This document shows positions 1-8,600 of a DNA stretch of 57,565 nucleotides, in pieces. The DNA lies in assembly GCA_949300025.1 (NCBI GenBank), contig CASGCS010000022.1, positions 1 through 57,565 on the forward strand, in the 5' to 3' direction. Both the position numbers and the translations under genes were made by a program. Numbering within the stretch: position 1 is the first letter of the stretch; each line of letters opens with the position of its first letter. A model generated the notes under the pieces. The model saw only the letters and a list, made by a program, of their open reading frames with translations. It did no database searches and had not been told where the DNA came from. The stretch is from an uncultured bacterium. Its GTDB lineage: Bacteria > Bacteroidota > Bacteroidia > Bacteroidales > UBA932.

Positions 1-837
1 GAACCGCACGAAGCGGCCTTTCTTCTCCCGTTTGATTTCGTGAAATTGTAGGATGCCGTAAACCGAATCCCTGGTAAGGTTGTATTTCTTCATGGCTTCC
101 TGCACGGTGTAGTATTCCGATGAATCGTTCTCGGCGGTCTGCTTGGACAGGTCGAAATGAAGTTTGGAGTAGAATATCTGTCCGTGTTCCTTCTTTGAAG
201 GGATGTTGTTGCGATAGACTTGCGAGCGGATGGCGACACGGGTCATGCCGTACTTCTTCTCAATCTCTTCAGGAGTGTACCATTCGGTCAGGGCATCATC
301 CGTCCTGTATTTGGCGAATATCGCATCAATGTGTTTTTTGCTGTAGTAGTTGAACTGGCGAATCTTGACCTTTGGAACATCGTGCTCTCTGGTGTATGTC
401 CATACCCATTTGGTGTTTACCTTGTACTTTTCAGCTATCTGCTCGGCAGTATAATATTCGGTAATATCTACATCATCTTTGGGCTTAATGCTTTCGTAAG
501 GTTTGGTTTTCAGCATCAGCTCAATGTCCGCACGCCGGATAAGTGACTTCTTGCCGCTAATACGGGAAGCCCGAAGTTTGTTTTCTTTGACCAACTTATA
601 AATGTACTGACGGGTAACACCCATAAGTTTGGCCGCTTGTGCAAACGAAAAGAAGTCTTGTCCCTCGGATGCCTGTTTGGGCTGCAGCAATTCCTGCATT
701 TTCTTCAATTCGCGCTTGCGTTCCCGGATGCGTTCTTTGTAACCGAGATTTGAACACTGATGACTGCAATAGCAAGTCGTCGTTTTCTTGGCGATGAATG
801 GTTTTCCACACCATTGGCAAATCTTTCTTACTTCCAT
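1..837 (-). CDS. Multi-HTH excisionase-like DNA-binding protein of a mobile element (3' part outside window)
   Basis: The frame is open from ATG at 837 to the left edge (279 codons, no stop), so the C-terminus is missing. Residues 1-30 hold a Cys-rich zinc-ribbon-like segment (CQWC ... CYCSHQC). Four MerR/excisionase-type helix-turn-helix units follow in tandem: one beginning SFAQAAKLMGVTRQYIYKLV, then three beginning EYYTAEQIAEKY, EWYTPEEIEKKY and EYYTVQEAMKKY. Proteins with this layout are common beside tyrosine integrases in Bacteroidales integrative elements. Its position immediately beyond the 3' end of mnmE, a known integration site of genomic islands such as SGI1, fits an element boundary. 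The integrase itself is not visible. The role in excision or regulation is inferred; DNA binding is well supported. Confidence 0.8.
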   Translation of the reverse strand, partial: MEVRKICQWCGKPFIAKKTTTCYCSHQCSNLGYKERIRERKRELKKMQELLQPKQASEGQDFFSFAQAAKLMGVTRQYIYKLVKENKLRASRISGKKSLIRRADIELMLKTKPYESIKPKDDVDITEYYTAEQIAEKYKVNTKWVWTYTREHDVPKVKIRQFNYYSKKHIDAIFAKYRTDDALTEWYTPEEIEKKYGMTRVAIRSQVYRNNIPSKKEHGQIFYSKLHFDLSKQTAENDSSEYYTVQEAMKKYNLTRDSVYGILQFHEIKREKKGRFVRF

Positions 838-886
838 ATTCTTCTAATTTATTTTGAGGTTCTGTCTCTTTATTTCTCCACAAATC

Positions 887-919
887 TGTCAATACACGTA
901 AACCATTGTCAACACACGT
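887..919. repeat. Two 13-bp direct repeats upstream of the HTH gene (likely operator)
   Basis: TGTCAATACACGT (887-899) and TGTCAACACACGT (907-919) differ at one base and start exactly 20 bp apart, about two helical turns. They lie 50-82 bp before the start of the multi-HTH gene, where an autoregulatory or excision-complex binding site would be expected. A binding role is inference. Confidence 0.55.
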
Positions 920-968
920 CAACTACTGCGTCAGTGTGACATCGGGGCAAATCCCGAAATTGTTTCGT

Positions 969-990
969 GGTAGAAATACGGTAGAAAAAT
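969..990. repeat. Tandem GGTAGAAA direct repeats near the putative element end
   Basis: GGTAGAAATAC (969-979) is followed directly by GGTAGAAAAAT (980-990), an 11-bp period. They sit between the multi-HTH gene and mnmE, where arm-type sites of a tyrosine recombinase would be expected. No att core duplication can be shown because the other end of the element is outside the window. Confidence 0.35.
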
Positions 991-1042
991 AGGATGAACA
1001 ACTGCCTCCAACTGCTATCAGCCGGATTTTGGACAAATAAAA

Positions 1043-1065
1043 AAGCCACTGATTTACAGTGGCTT
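1043..1065 (-). terminator. Rho-independent terminator downstream of mnmE
   Basis: On the minus strand a 9-bp perfect stem (AAGCCACTG / CAGTGGCTT) with a short loop is followed by a T-rich tract (TTTTTATTTG). It begins 43 bp after the mnmE stop codon. If the att site lies within the mnmE end, this terminator belongs to the mobile element rather than to the ancestral operon. Confidence 0.8.
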
Positions 1066-1107
1066 CGTTATAGTTGGTTCTAATTCGTTGCAGTCAGTTA
1101 TGCGCAA

Positions 1108-2667
1108 TCACTTTCCGATGCAAAACTTCCCAAAGATGTTCCCGAGGATTTCATCGGTGGAGATTTCGCCGGCGATGGTGCCTATGTGGTAGAGGGCTTC
1201 GCGGATGTCCTGGGCCACAAGGTCTGTAGGTGTGCTGGCTTCAAGTCCTTCATCGACACGTTCAAGGGCGGCCTTTGCGCTTTGCAGCGCCTGAAAGTGG
1301 CGTGCATTTGTAACGAGCACCGCATCCGAATCGAGCGACATGTCTTTCTGTGAATCTGTAATCACCTCCACAAGCCTGTCGAGCCCTTCACCCTTCTTTG
1401 CGGAAAGAGGCAGCACGGCTATAGGGCCCATGGGGGAGGAGAGGGCCTTTATCTTCTCGACCATGACCGCAATTTCTCTTGCTGCGGCTTCAGAAAGCCC
1501 ACCGTTCCCAGAAGATTCCGCAACACCGTTATGGGCATATCCTGTATCTGCACGGCTTCCTCCTTCACCTGAAGTCTCGCCAGCAGGAGCACCGGCAGGA
1601 GCGGCAGTTCCGCAAACAGGCACACCAGCAGCAAGGGCCGCCTCCAATTCGTCAATCTTGTTCAGCACAATCAGAAGTTTTTGCGATTCGGCGTTAAATC
1701 TTGAAGAGAGGTTTTCGATTGCCGCAGCAAAATCGTCGCTTCGCATGGCATCGAGCATAAGTATTACGACAGAGGCCTGTTTCAACTTGGTATATGTCCT
1801 CTCTATGCCTATAATCTCAATCGTCTCGCGGGTCTGGCGAATTCCTGCCGTATCTATGAATCTGAAGGTTATTCCGTTAAGGTTTACGCAATCCTCTATG
1901 ACATCGCGGGTCGTGCCGTGAATGTCGGAAACTATCGCCTTCTCCTCGCCGAGCAGCGCATTGAGAAGCGTGCTCTTCCCTGTATTTGTAGCCCCCACGA
2001 TAGCCACCGGAACGCCGTTCTTAATCACATTTCCCAATGAAAAGGAGCCTATCAGCCTGTCGATTTTCTTCCCGACAGATTCCAAGAGCCGTTTCAGTTG
2101 CGCACGGTCTGCAAACTCCACATCTTCCTCACTGAAATCCAGCTCCAGCTCCATGAGCGAAACGAGGTTGAGCAACTCCTCCCGCATGGCTTTCAGTTCA
2201 TTTGAAAAGCCTCCTCTCATCTGGTTGAGTGCGACTTTATGGGCCGCGGCAGTCTGGCTCGCGATAAGGTCGGCAACGGCCTCGGCCTGCGTCAGGTCCA
2301 TTTTCCCGTTCAGGAATGCCCGTTTCGAAAACTCTCCCGGTTCGGCCATCCTCGCCCCTCTGGAAATTAGCAGCATTATTATCTTTTGCTCAATATAGGA
2401 AGAGGCATGGCAATAGAGTTCCACACAATCCTCTCCGGTGTAGGAGCGGGGAGAGCGGAAAACAACGGCAAGCACATCATCTATAATCTTCTCACCGTCG
2501 CGGAGAGAGCCGTAAACCATCTTATAGGGTTCGGCCTTCTCCAAAGAGCCTGAAAAGAGGGAATCAGCAATCTTTACAGACTCCTTTCCGCTCAATCTTA
2601 CAATTCCTATGGCGCCGCCACCCTGGGGAGTGGCCAATGCGCATATCGTATCGCTGTTGCCGTACAT
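1108..2667 (-). CDS. mnmE: tRNA modification GTPase MnmE (TrmE)
   Basis: MnmE works with MnmG to install 5-carboxymethylaminomethyl groups on U34 of certain tRNAs. The 519-residue product has the N-terminal formyl-THF-binding domain (start MYGNSDTICALATPQGG), a helical domain, and an inserted G domain with P-loop GATNTGKS (225-232), switch TTRD (252-255), DTAG (272-275) and NKID (336-339). The protein ends in the family-typical FCIGK with the farnesylation-like Cys. Residues about 345-400 are an extra Ala/Gly/Ser/Glu-rich low-complexity stretch after NKID, which explains why it is longer than the usual ~450-460. The start at 2667 is preferred over longer upstream frames because AAAGGAG lies just before it and it matches the family N-terminus. 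It is 11 bp downstream of rlmD, so they form an operon. Confidence 0.97.
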   Translation of the reverse strand: MYGNSDTICALATPQGGGAIGIVRLSGKESVKIADSLFSGSLEKAEPYKMVYGSLRDGEKIIDDVLAVVFRSPRSYTGEDCVELYCHASSYIEQKIIMLLISRGARMAEPGEFSKRAFLNGKMDLTQAEAVADLIASQTAAAHKVALNQMRGGFSNELKAMREELLNLVSLMELELDFSEEDVEFADRAQLKRLLESVGKKIDRLIGSFSLGNVIKNGVPVAIVGATNTGKSTLLNALLGEEKAIVSDIHGTTRDVIEDCVNLNGITFRFIDTAGIRQTRETIEIIGIERTYTKLKQASVVILMLDAMRSDDFAAAIENLSSRFNAESQKLLIVLNKIDELEAALAAGVPVCGTAAPAGAPAGETSGEGGSRADTGYAHNGVAESSGNGGLSEAAAREIAVMVEKIKALSSPMGPIAVLPLSAKKGEGLDRLVEVITDSQKDMSLDSDAVLVTNARHFQALQSAKAALERVDEGLEASTPTDLVAQDIREALYHIGTIAGEISTDEILGNIFGKFCIGK

Positions 2668-2678
2668 AAAATCTCCTT

Positions 2679-4082
2679 TTAAATTCTTTCCAACGCCACG
2701 ACATTTTCCACATGGTGCGTGTGCGGGAACATATCTACCGGCTGTACCGCCGTTATCCTGTATTTTTCCGAAAGGATAGCCAGATCCCTTGCCTGGCTCG
2801 CAGGGTTGCAACTGACGTAGACCATCCTCTCCGGGGCGGCTTCTAAAAGCACCTTCGCCACATCGGGATGGATGCCTGCTCTCGGGGGGTCGAGAATCAC
2901 CAGATCTGGCCTTCCGTTTTCGGCTATGAATCCGGCCGTAAGCATATCCTTCATGTCTCCGGCGTAGAAAACGCTGTTCGTAATGCCGTTATGCGCGGCG
3001 TTTGCCTTGGCATCCTCTATCGCCTCCTTTACATACTCTATTCCCACTACCTTTTTAGCATATGCCGACAGAAAAAGCCCTATCGTACCGATTCCGGTAT
3101 AAAGGTCATAGACAATCTCGCTGCCGGTAAGCCTTGCAAAGTCCCTTACAACACAATAGAGCCTGTAGGCCTGCCGGGAATTGGTCTGGTAAAAGGATTT
3201 GGGGCCTATCATGAACTCTATCTTCTCCATCCGCTCGGTAATGGTGTCATTGCCTGCAAATTTCCTGCACGGCAAATCCGAAATGGAATCGTTTCTCTTG
3301 CCGTTTATGACATAGTAAAGCGAAACGATCTCCGGAAAACGGGCCGATACCGCATCGAGCAACGCCTCGCGCAGATTCTTGTCTTCGTAGGCAAAGACCA
3401 TGATAAGCATTACCTCGCCTCCGGAGGTGGTGCGGACAATCATGTTGCGCAGAAAACCGCTCTGCTCCCGCAAATCAAAGAAGGAAAGGTTATGCTCCAT
3501 TGCATACTCCTTTATAAAGAGCCTGATGGCATTCGAGGGTTCGGCCTGAAGGTGGCACTTCTTGATATCCAGCACCTTGTCGAAAAAGCCGCTTATATGA
3601 AATCCCAGAGCCAGCCAGTCATTTCCGGAAAGGCTCTCCGGGTCTTCGCCCTTGAGAATCCATCTTCTGTTGGAGAAGGTAAACTCCAACTTGTTCCTGT
3701 AATATTCGGTCTGTTCGGAGCCCAGTATGGGCGAAATTTCAGGCAGCGAAAGATGCCCTATCCGCGTAAGCTGGTCTGCAACCTGCTGCTGCTTGTATTT
3801 CAGCTGCAAAGGGTAGGGGAGCGGCTGCCACTTGCATCCTCCGCACTCTCCGTAATGGCTGCAAAAAGGCTCGAGCCTGTCGGCCGACGGCTTTACCAGA
3901 TTCACGGCCTGCCCTTCCATATATCCCTTGCGCTTTCTGAGCACGCGCACATCCACGACATCTCCCGGGATGCATTGCGGTACAAAGAGCACCTTGCCGT
4001 CTACATGTGCAATTGCATTCCCTTCGGCTGCAACACCTTCTATCAAAATATCGTTTAAAATCACTTTCTCTTTTTTTGACAT
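2679..4082 (-). CDS. rlmD: RlmD/TrmA-type rRNA (uracil-C5)-methyltransferase
   Basis: This 467-residue SAM-dependent methyltransferase of the TrmA/RlmC/RlmD family methylates C5 of uracil in RNA. It has an N-terminal TRAM domain (about 8-65) and the iron-sulfur cysteine cluster CSHYGECGGCKWQ (74-86, with a later KKCHL). The SAM motif is DLYTGIGTIGLF and the catalytic cysteine is in VYVSCNP near the C-terminus. The name rlmD is the usual annotation for Bacteroidetes members; the exact target uracil is not determined by sequence. It is the first gene of the rlmD-mnmE pair. Confidence 0.92.
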   Translation of the reverse strand: MSKKEKVILNDILIEGVAAEGNAIAHVDGKVLFVPQCIPGDVVDVRVLRKRKGYMEGQAVNLVKPSADRLEPFCSHYGECGGCKWQPLPYPLQLKYKQQQVADQLTRIGHLSLPEISPILGSEQTEYYRNKLEFTFSNRRWILKGEDPESLSGNDWLALGFHISGFFDKVLDIKKCHLQAEPSNAIRLFIKEYAMEHNLSFFDLREQSGFLRNMIVRTTSGGEVMLIMVFAYEDKNLREALLDAVSARFPEIVSLYYVINGKRNDSISDLPCRKFAGNDTITERMEKIEFMIGPKSFYQTNSRQAYRLYCVVRDFARLTGSEIVYDLYTGIGTIGLFLSAYAKKVVGIEYVKEAIEDAKANAAHNGITNSVFYAGDMKDMLTAGFIAENGRPDLVILDPPRAGIHPDVAKVLLEAAPERMVYVSCNPASQARDLAILSEKYRITAVQPVDMFPHTHHVENVVALERI

Positions 4083-4121
4083 AACATGCTATTTGACTCT
4101 TACCGCAAAAATAGGGTAAAA

Positions 4122-4493
4122 CTATTTAACAACATCCTTTCTGTCATTTAAAATCTCATCAAAATTTTCCAGAGCCCATTGTATAAGCGCGTTTATATGC
4201 GGCAATAACGAATATGACCGTTCTGTCAGCGAATATTCCACTCTTGGCGGAATTTCTGGATATATTCTGCGCACGAGATATCCGTCCTCTTCAAGAGTAC
4301 GCAGGGTTACTGTCAACATTTTTTGAGAAATGTCGGGTATTTCGCGTTGCAGTTCTTTGAAACGCAATTTCCCGTTTTCACCTTTATTTAATGTATATAT
4401 GACCAGAAGCGACCATTTGTCGCAAAGTCTGGAAAGGATATTCCGTATAGGGCAATCGGGGAAGAGCGCATCTTCTATAGCTGTTCTATTCAT
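4122..4493 (-). CDS. HxlR-family winged-helix transcriptional regulator
   Basis: The 123-residue product (start MNRTAIEDALF) carries the HxlR domain: the core CPIRNILSRLCDKWSLLVIYTL with the family Cys, RFKELQREIPDISQKMLTVTLRTLEEDGYLVRR, and the wing PRVEYSLTE. A longer in-frame start at 4550 exists, but 4493 fits family length. HxlR regulators often respond to electrophiles or oxidants through the N-terminal Cys. It is divergent from the metallo-beta-lactamase-like gene at 4721, with palindromes between them, so that gene is its probable target. Confidence 0.92.
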   Translation of the reverse strand: MNRTAIEDALFPDCPIRNILSRLCDKWSLLVIYTLNKGENGKLRFKELQREIPDISQKMLTVTLRTLEEDGYLVRRIYPEIPPRVEYSLTERSYSLLPHINALIQWALENFDEILNDRKDVVK

Positions 4494-4602
4494 CTGTTTA
4501 TTGTATTTCAATTGCTCTACAAAAGTAATCAAACATAATAAGTAGAGCAAAAAACTTTTTTATAATTTTTTTCATTGGTAAATGGCTGATACCCAATAAT
4601 AG

Positions 4603-4644
4603 TTACTTTAAAGTAAGTATCTGATATACAAGTGCCTACTTGTA
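4603..4644. promoter_or_regulatory. Two palindromes, candidate HxlR operators
   Basis: TTACTTTAAAGTAA (4603-4616) is a perfect palindrome. A second inverted repeat has arms TACAAGT (4627-4633) and ACTTGTA (4638-4644) around GCCT. Both lie in the divergent intergenic region and upstream of a weak -7-like ACATTTTTGC (about 4661-4672) for the rightward gene. TACTT/AAGTA half-sites are typical of HxlR-family operators. Binding by the adjacent regulator is inferred. Confidence 0.6.
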
Positions 4645-4720
4645 AGAATATAATAAACTGCACATTTTTGCAGCGTAAAAGAGATAAAGACACTTTTAGT
4701 AACTAATAAAATTTAAAGCA

Positions 4721-5551
4721 ATGAAAAGAATTTTAATCATTTTGTTCAATCTAATTACAATTACAGTTATGGCACAGACAAAAGGAGATTTCGAGGTACA
4801 CGACCTCGGTAATTTCAAATTACATGTGTATTACACCAACGATGCGTTGGGAGATGCAAGTTACATCATCGAGGGCAAAGATGCACTTGTAACAATGGAA
4901 CAGCCGCTGTTCAAGGAGAATGTGGCTGAATTCGACTCTTATCTTTCAAAACTGGAGAAACCGGTGGAGAAGCGTATCACTGACTACCATGTAGGAGGAA
5001 CAGCAGATTATGACGTGGTGATGGCAGAGGGTATGTCGGATTTCATTAAGGGAAAAGTGTATGGAGGTATGATGCAGGGCTTCGCTCAGGCATTCGGCGA
5101 TGCTATGACCGATATGCCTACAGGCAAAGCAACAGAAGTGGCATTCGGTACAACACATACATGGGCCGGAGTCACTTTCGAATTCCGCCACGGAGCAAGT
5201 TCAGATTTTCCCGGAGCAAGCATTCTCATTGGAAACAAGGTCTACTATACCCACTGGACGCCGGCCAAGGCTCATGTCAGCCATTTGCAAATATCTTCTC
5301 CTGCGGCCATAGACGCAGAAATTGAAGAAGCTGAAAACTCGTTGGCTTCCGGTGCTGAACTGTTTATCGGCGGACACGGCGGTGCCGCAACCCGTGATGC
5401 AGTGGAATTTAAAATCTCATATCTCAAAAAAATGAAAAGAATAGTATCAACGGTAGATAATACCGCGGATTTTGTAAATGCAATGAAAAAAGAGTATCCG
5501 CAACTTCCTGGAGAAGGTAATTTGAAGGATTTGGGCGAAAAATTATTGTAA
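4721..5551 (+). CDS. Secreted metallo-beta-lactamase-fold protein, atypical active site
   Basis: The 276-residue product has a signal peptide (MKRILIILFNLITITVMAQ). The remainder resembles the MBL fold: a GDASYIIEGKDALVTMEQPL strand region, a DYHVGGTADY segment where the canonical HxHxDH should be, then HWTPAKAHVSH and IGGHGG. Because HxHxDH is not intact, hydrolase activity with two zincs is uncertain. It stands alone, divergent from the HxlR regulator, and is separated from the convergent CHAT operon by a strong hairpin. A role in detoxification or stress is inferred only from the regulator. Confidence 0.75.
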   Translation: MKRILIILFNLITITVMAQTKGDFEVHDLGNFKLHVYYTNDALGDASYIIEGKDALVTMEQPLFKENVAEFDSYLSKLEKPVEKRITDYHVGGTADYDVVMAEGMSDFIKGKVYGGMMQGFAQAFGDAMTDMPTGKATEVAFGTTHTWAGVTFEFRHGASSDFPGASILIGNKVYYTHWTPAKAHVSHLQISSPAAIDAEIEEAENSLASGAELFIGGHGGAATRDAVEFKISYLKKMKRIVSTVDNTADFVNAMKKEYPQLPGEGNLKDLGEKLL

Positions 5552-5566
5552 GCCTGCCGGAAAACA

Positions 5567-5610
5567 TTATGGAAACATGCGTTGCGTTTTTCAACCGCAT
5601 GTTTCCATAA
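5567..5610. terminator. Bidirectional hairpin between convergent genes
   Basis: A perfect 15-bp stem (TTATGGAAACATGCG at 5567-5581, its complement at 5596-5610) surrounds a 14-base loop containing TTTTT. It lies between the stop of the MBL-like gene and the end of the CHAT gene and probably terminates both. Confidence 0.75.
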
Positions 5611-5622
5611 TTCCCATAAAGG

Positions 5623-8600
5623 TTACTCCACTGCGTCCAAAAGGATAAATGCAGACCAGTATTTGGGATGGCTGTAGGGCCGTACTTTTTTTACCTCGGT
5701 ACGCTGCTCCACGCTCTTGCCCTGCATCCTTAGTCTGCGAATCTGGCTCGGAGTGAGGTTTCCGTTCGATTTTACCGTTATTTCAGTTTCATACTCCCTT
5801 AAATTGCGCTGCGCCGCGCTCAACGCCTCCGTTTTATCCATGCCGGCAACTAGGTTCGAATAGAAATCCGTCATAAGCATTCTTGTGGCATTGTCGTCTA
5901 CCTTCCAGAGGCTCATAAGCAGTGTCTTGGCACCTGCCTTCTTGAACCCTCTCTGCAAACCGAGCACACCGTCTCCGGTAATCTCGCCGAGTCCGGTCTG
6001 GCAGGCGGAGAGAACTACAAGATCAAGCCCCCTCAAATCTAGCGCGGAGATCTCCTTTGCAGTCAGGATACCGTCGTCTACCCCTTCCGGAACAGATTTC
6101 CCGGTTAATATATTGTTTGCCCCCGCAAAAAGAAGTCCTGAACGGGCAAGAGCCACATCTTCCATGGAACTATTTGATATTGAGTTTAAGAAACTATATT
6201 GTTTCATCAAATTGGCCTCCTTTTCTGTCCAATAAAAGCCGTGGGTGGCAACGTGCAGAAGGTCTGTCCCCGCTCCTGAAAGGGCCTTGAAGGAGGCTTC
6301 CGTACCTAACGTTCCGGTATAGAGTTTATTGGCAATTTCAGCCTTGGACAGAGTGCTGTCAATTGTCATAACCTCCTCCTTTGTTGCAGGAAGTTCGCTC
6401 ACTCCGCTGCGCAATGCAGGGAGATAGGTATCGCGTGTCGTATAGTCGAAATCCTTGTAACTGGAACCGTATTTTTCCTGCTCGGCAACCATGCTGCTCT
6501 CATCGCTGTTGTAAAGCAGACCTCCGTACAGTGCTGCCGACTCCACGGCGGAAGTACCATTATGCAGGGCAAGCACTCTGGTAGAGGAGAGACGGTACAT
6601 CTCTCTATTTTCGGAAACCAGCCCGCTTCCCGCATAATCCGGGATGTATTCAATCGGATAGTTGTTCAGCTCACCGTCTGCGGAAAAATAGACCCTTTTA
6701 GCCCCGGGAGAGGCATCAAAGAGAGGCTTCCAAAGCAGGGAAGCCAATTCAGGCGTATTGTAATAATCTTTTTTCAAGACACTTTCGAGTTCAGAGGCGG
6801 TGCAGAGGGGCATAAATTCTGGATTCCGCCTGCCTGTCATTATTACGGCGCCGTACATCTCTTTCTCTCCGGGCAATCCGTACCGGGTAAACTCCACGGC
6901 AAGCGAACTGTCTGGCAGCGCTGCCTGTACATCTTTCCAACTTGTCACCAGCCCCTGCGTTACATCATAAAGCAGAAGCGAACGGGCGAGTATTTCGTTT
7001 TCGAATCTTTTCACCAGTTTTTCTGCCTGGACTGCCGTATATTGCCTGCCGTTGTCGAAAATTAGAGTGTCGCCGCTCTCCAGTTTTGCCTCAAGCCGCT
7101 TCATACGCTCGTTTTTCTGAATCATGAGCGTATCTCCGCTGCTCTTTATCAGGTTTGCAGCACTTATGGAGGTATTCATCAGAATGTTTTTCCTGAAAAG
7201 GAGATTGTTGTAGAGCAGGGTATCTGCAATGGCGCCCTCTTCGTCATACTTCGATGCCAGCATCTCTCCGGCATAGAAGGGGAAGGGCCCCTCCGAAAAC
7301 CAGCTCTCTTCCCGTTCGCTGTTTGTCTGTTCCTTGAATTGCCGCAATATACTCCTCTTTACATATTCCGTCACACGTCCGTAATACGGGGCGATTACGG
7401 AATAGTCGCGGTTTTCAAAAAGATAGCGGGTAAAGAAGTAGAGATAATCCTCAGCAAGCTCTTTATCGTGACGCTCCGCCATCTCGAAAGCCCTGCGGTA
7501 GAATAATTTTGCTGAGTCTGCATACCCGAGCCGCTTGAAGATGTCCGCCATGTAGAAAAAGGAGTCTGCAACTTCCAATGTATCGCCTCTGTCTGCGAAA
7601 AATCCTGCCCTCTCCCTGTAAAAATCCAGCAGTTTTCTCTCGTCATCAGTATATAGGTACCTGATGCAATCTTCGTATATCTCTTTGGTATAACAGCTGT
7701 CGGGGTCTCCTGCTTCGAGCATTTCCAATGCCTCACCTACATACTTTAGCGCCGTGGCCGTATCTTTCAGCTTGTTGCCGTAGGTCATTCCCCTGTAATA
7801 GAGCTCTTCAGAAGTCATTGTATGATCCCTGTCCAGACTGTCGAGCCTTGCCACGGCATAGGCTGCGCGCTCCAGATCTATATTCGTATTTTCTTCGAAT
7901 TTTATCATATTCGAACGCGGGGGTGCGATATTTATAAAGCCGTATCCGAAAGATTCCGCCTCGCTTTCCCACATCTGACGGGCATAATAACGGTAATTTT
8001 CATCTTCCCTGCCATATTGGATTTCGGCAATTTTGAGCAGGTGCTCCATCGACTCCACAGCACGGTCGAAATAGCCGAGATAGCGGTAATTTTCTGCACA
8101 CTTCTCCCACATCCGTATAAGAGACTCCCTTTCTGTTACAAGTTCGGTATAACCGAAATTGTTGCTCATTTCCAGTACCCTTTTTTCAGATGCCAGCGCC
8201 GCCCTGTAATAATAGTCCAACGAGAGTTCCGGCTCCACTGAGACTCTGGAATAGAGATCTCCGAATTCTGTCAATGTAGCGGGATACCTATAGTTGAGAG
8301 TATCTGTAATGAACGACATGGCACGGTTGAGATAATGGTATGCGTTATTAAAGTCATATAAAGCTATATACCTTCGTGCCAAATTGTTACAAACAGTCAC
8401 CAGTTCCTGTTTTCTGTAATTTTCCGGAATGTCGGCCGTCATTATAAGAGTATCGAGTTTTCTCAAATCCCCGATTGACGCAGCCCAGTCCATTGAAAAT
8501 CCGTAGCCGCCCTCTTTAAGTGAAATTATATTATAAATATCCGATACCTTGTCGCTGAAAGTGTAGATTTGTGCATTGTTATCATTCGTTGCGACAGCAA

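Noticed and set aside
596..922. Minus-strand 108-codon frame at the left end
   Set aside because: It lies out of frame over the multi-HTH gene, which has clear domain repeats in the other frame.
2868..4058. Long plus-strand frame of 396 codons
   Set aside because: It is antisense to rlmD, whose motifs are all intact; the frame has no recognisable domain.
4721..5551. Functional beta-lactamase
   Set aside because: The HxHxDH zinc motif is not intact, and nothing else suggests antibiotic hydrolysis.
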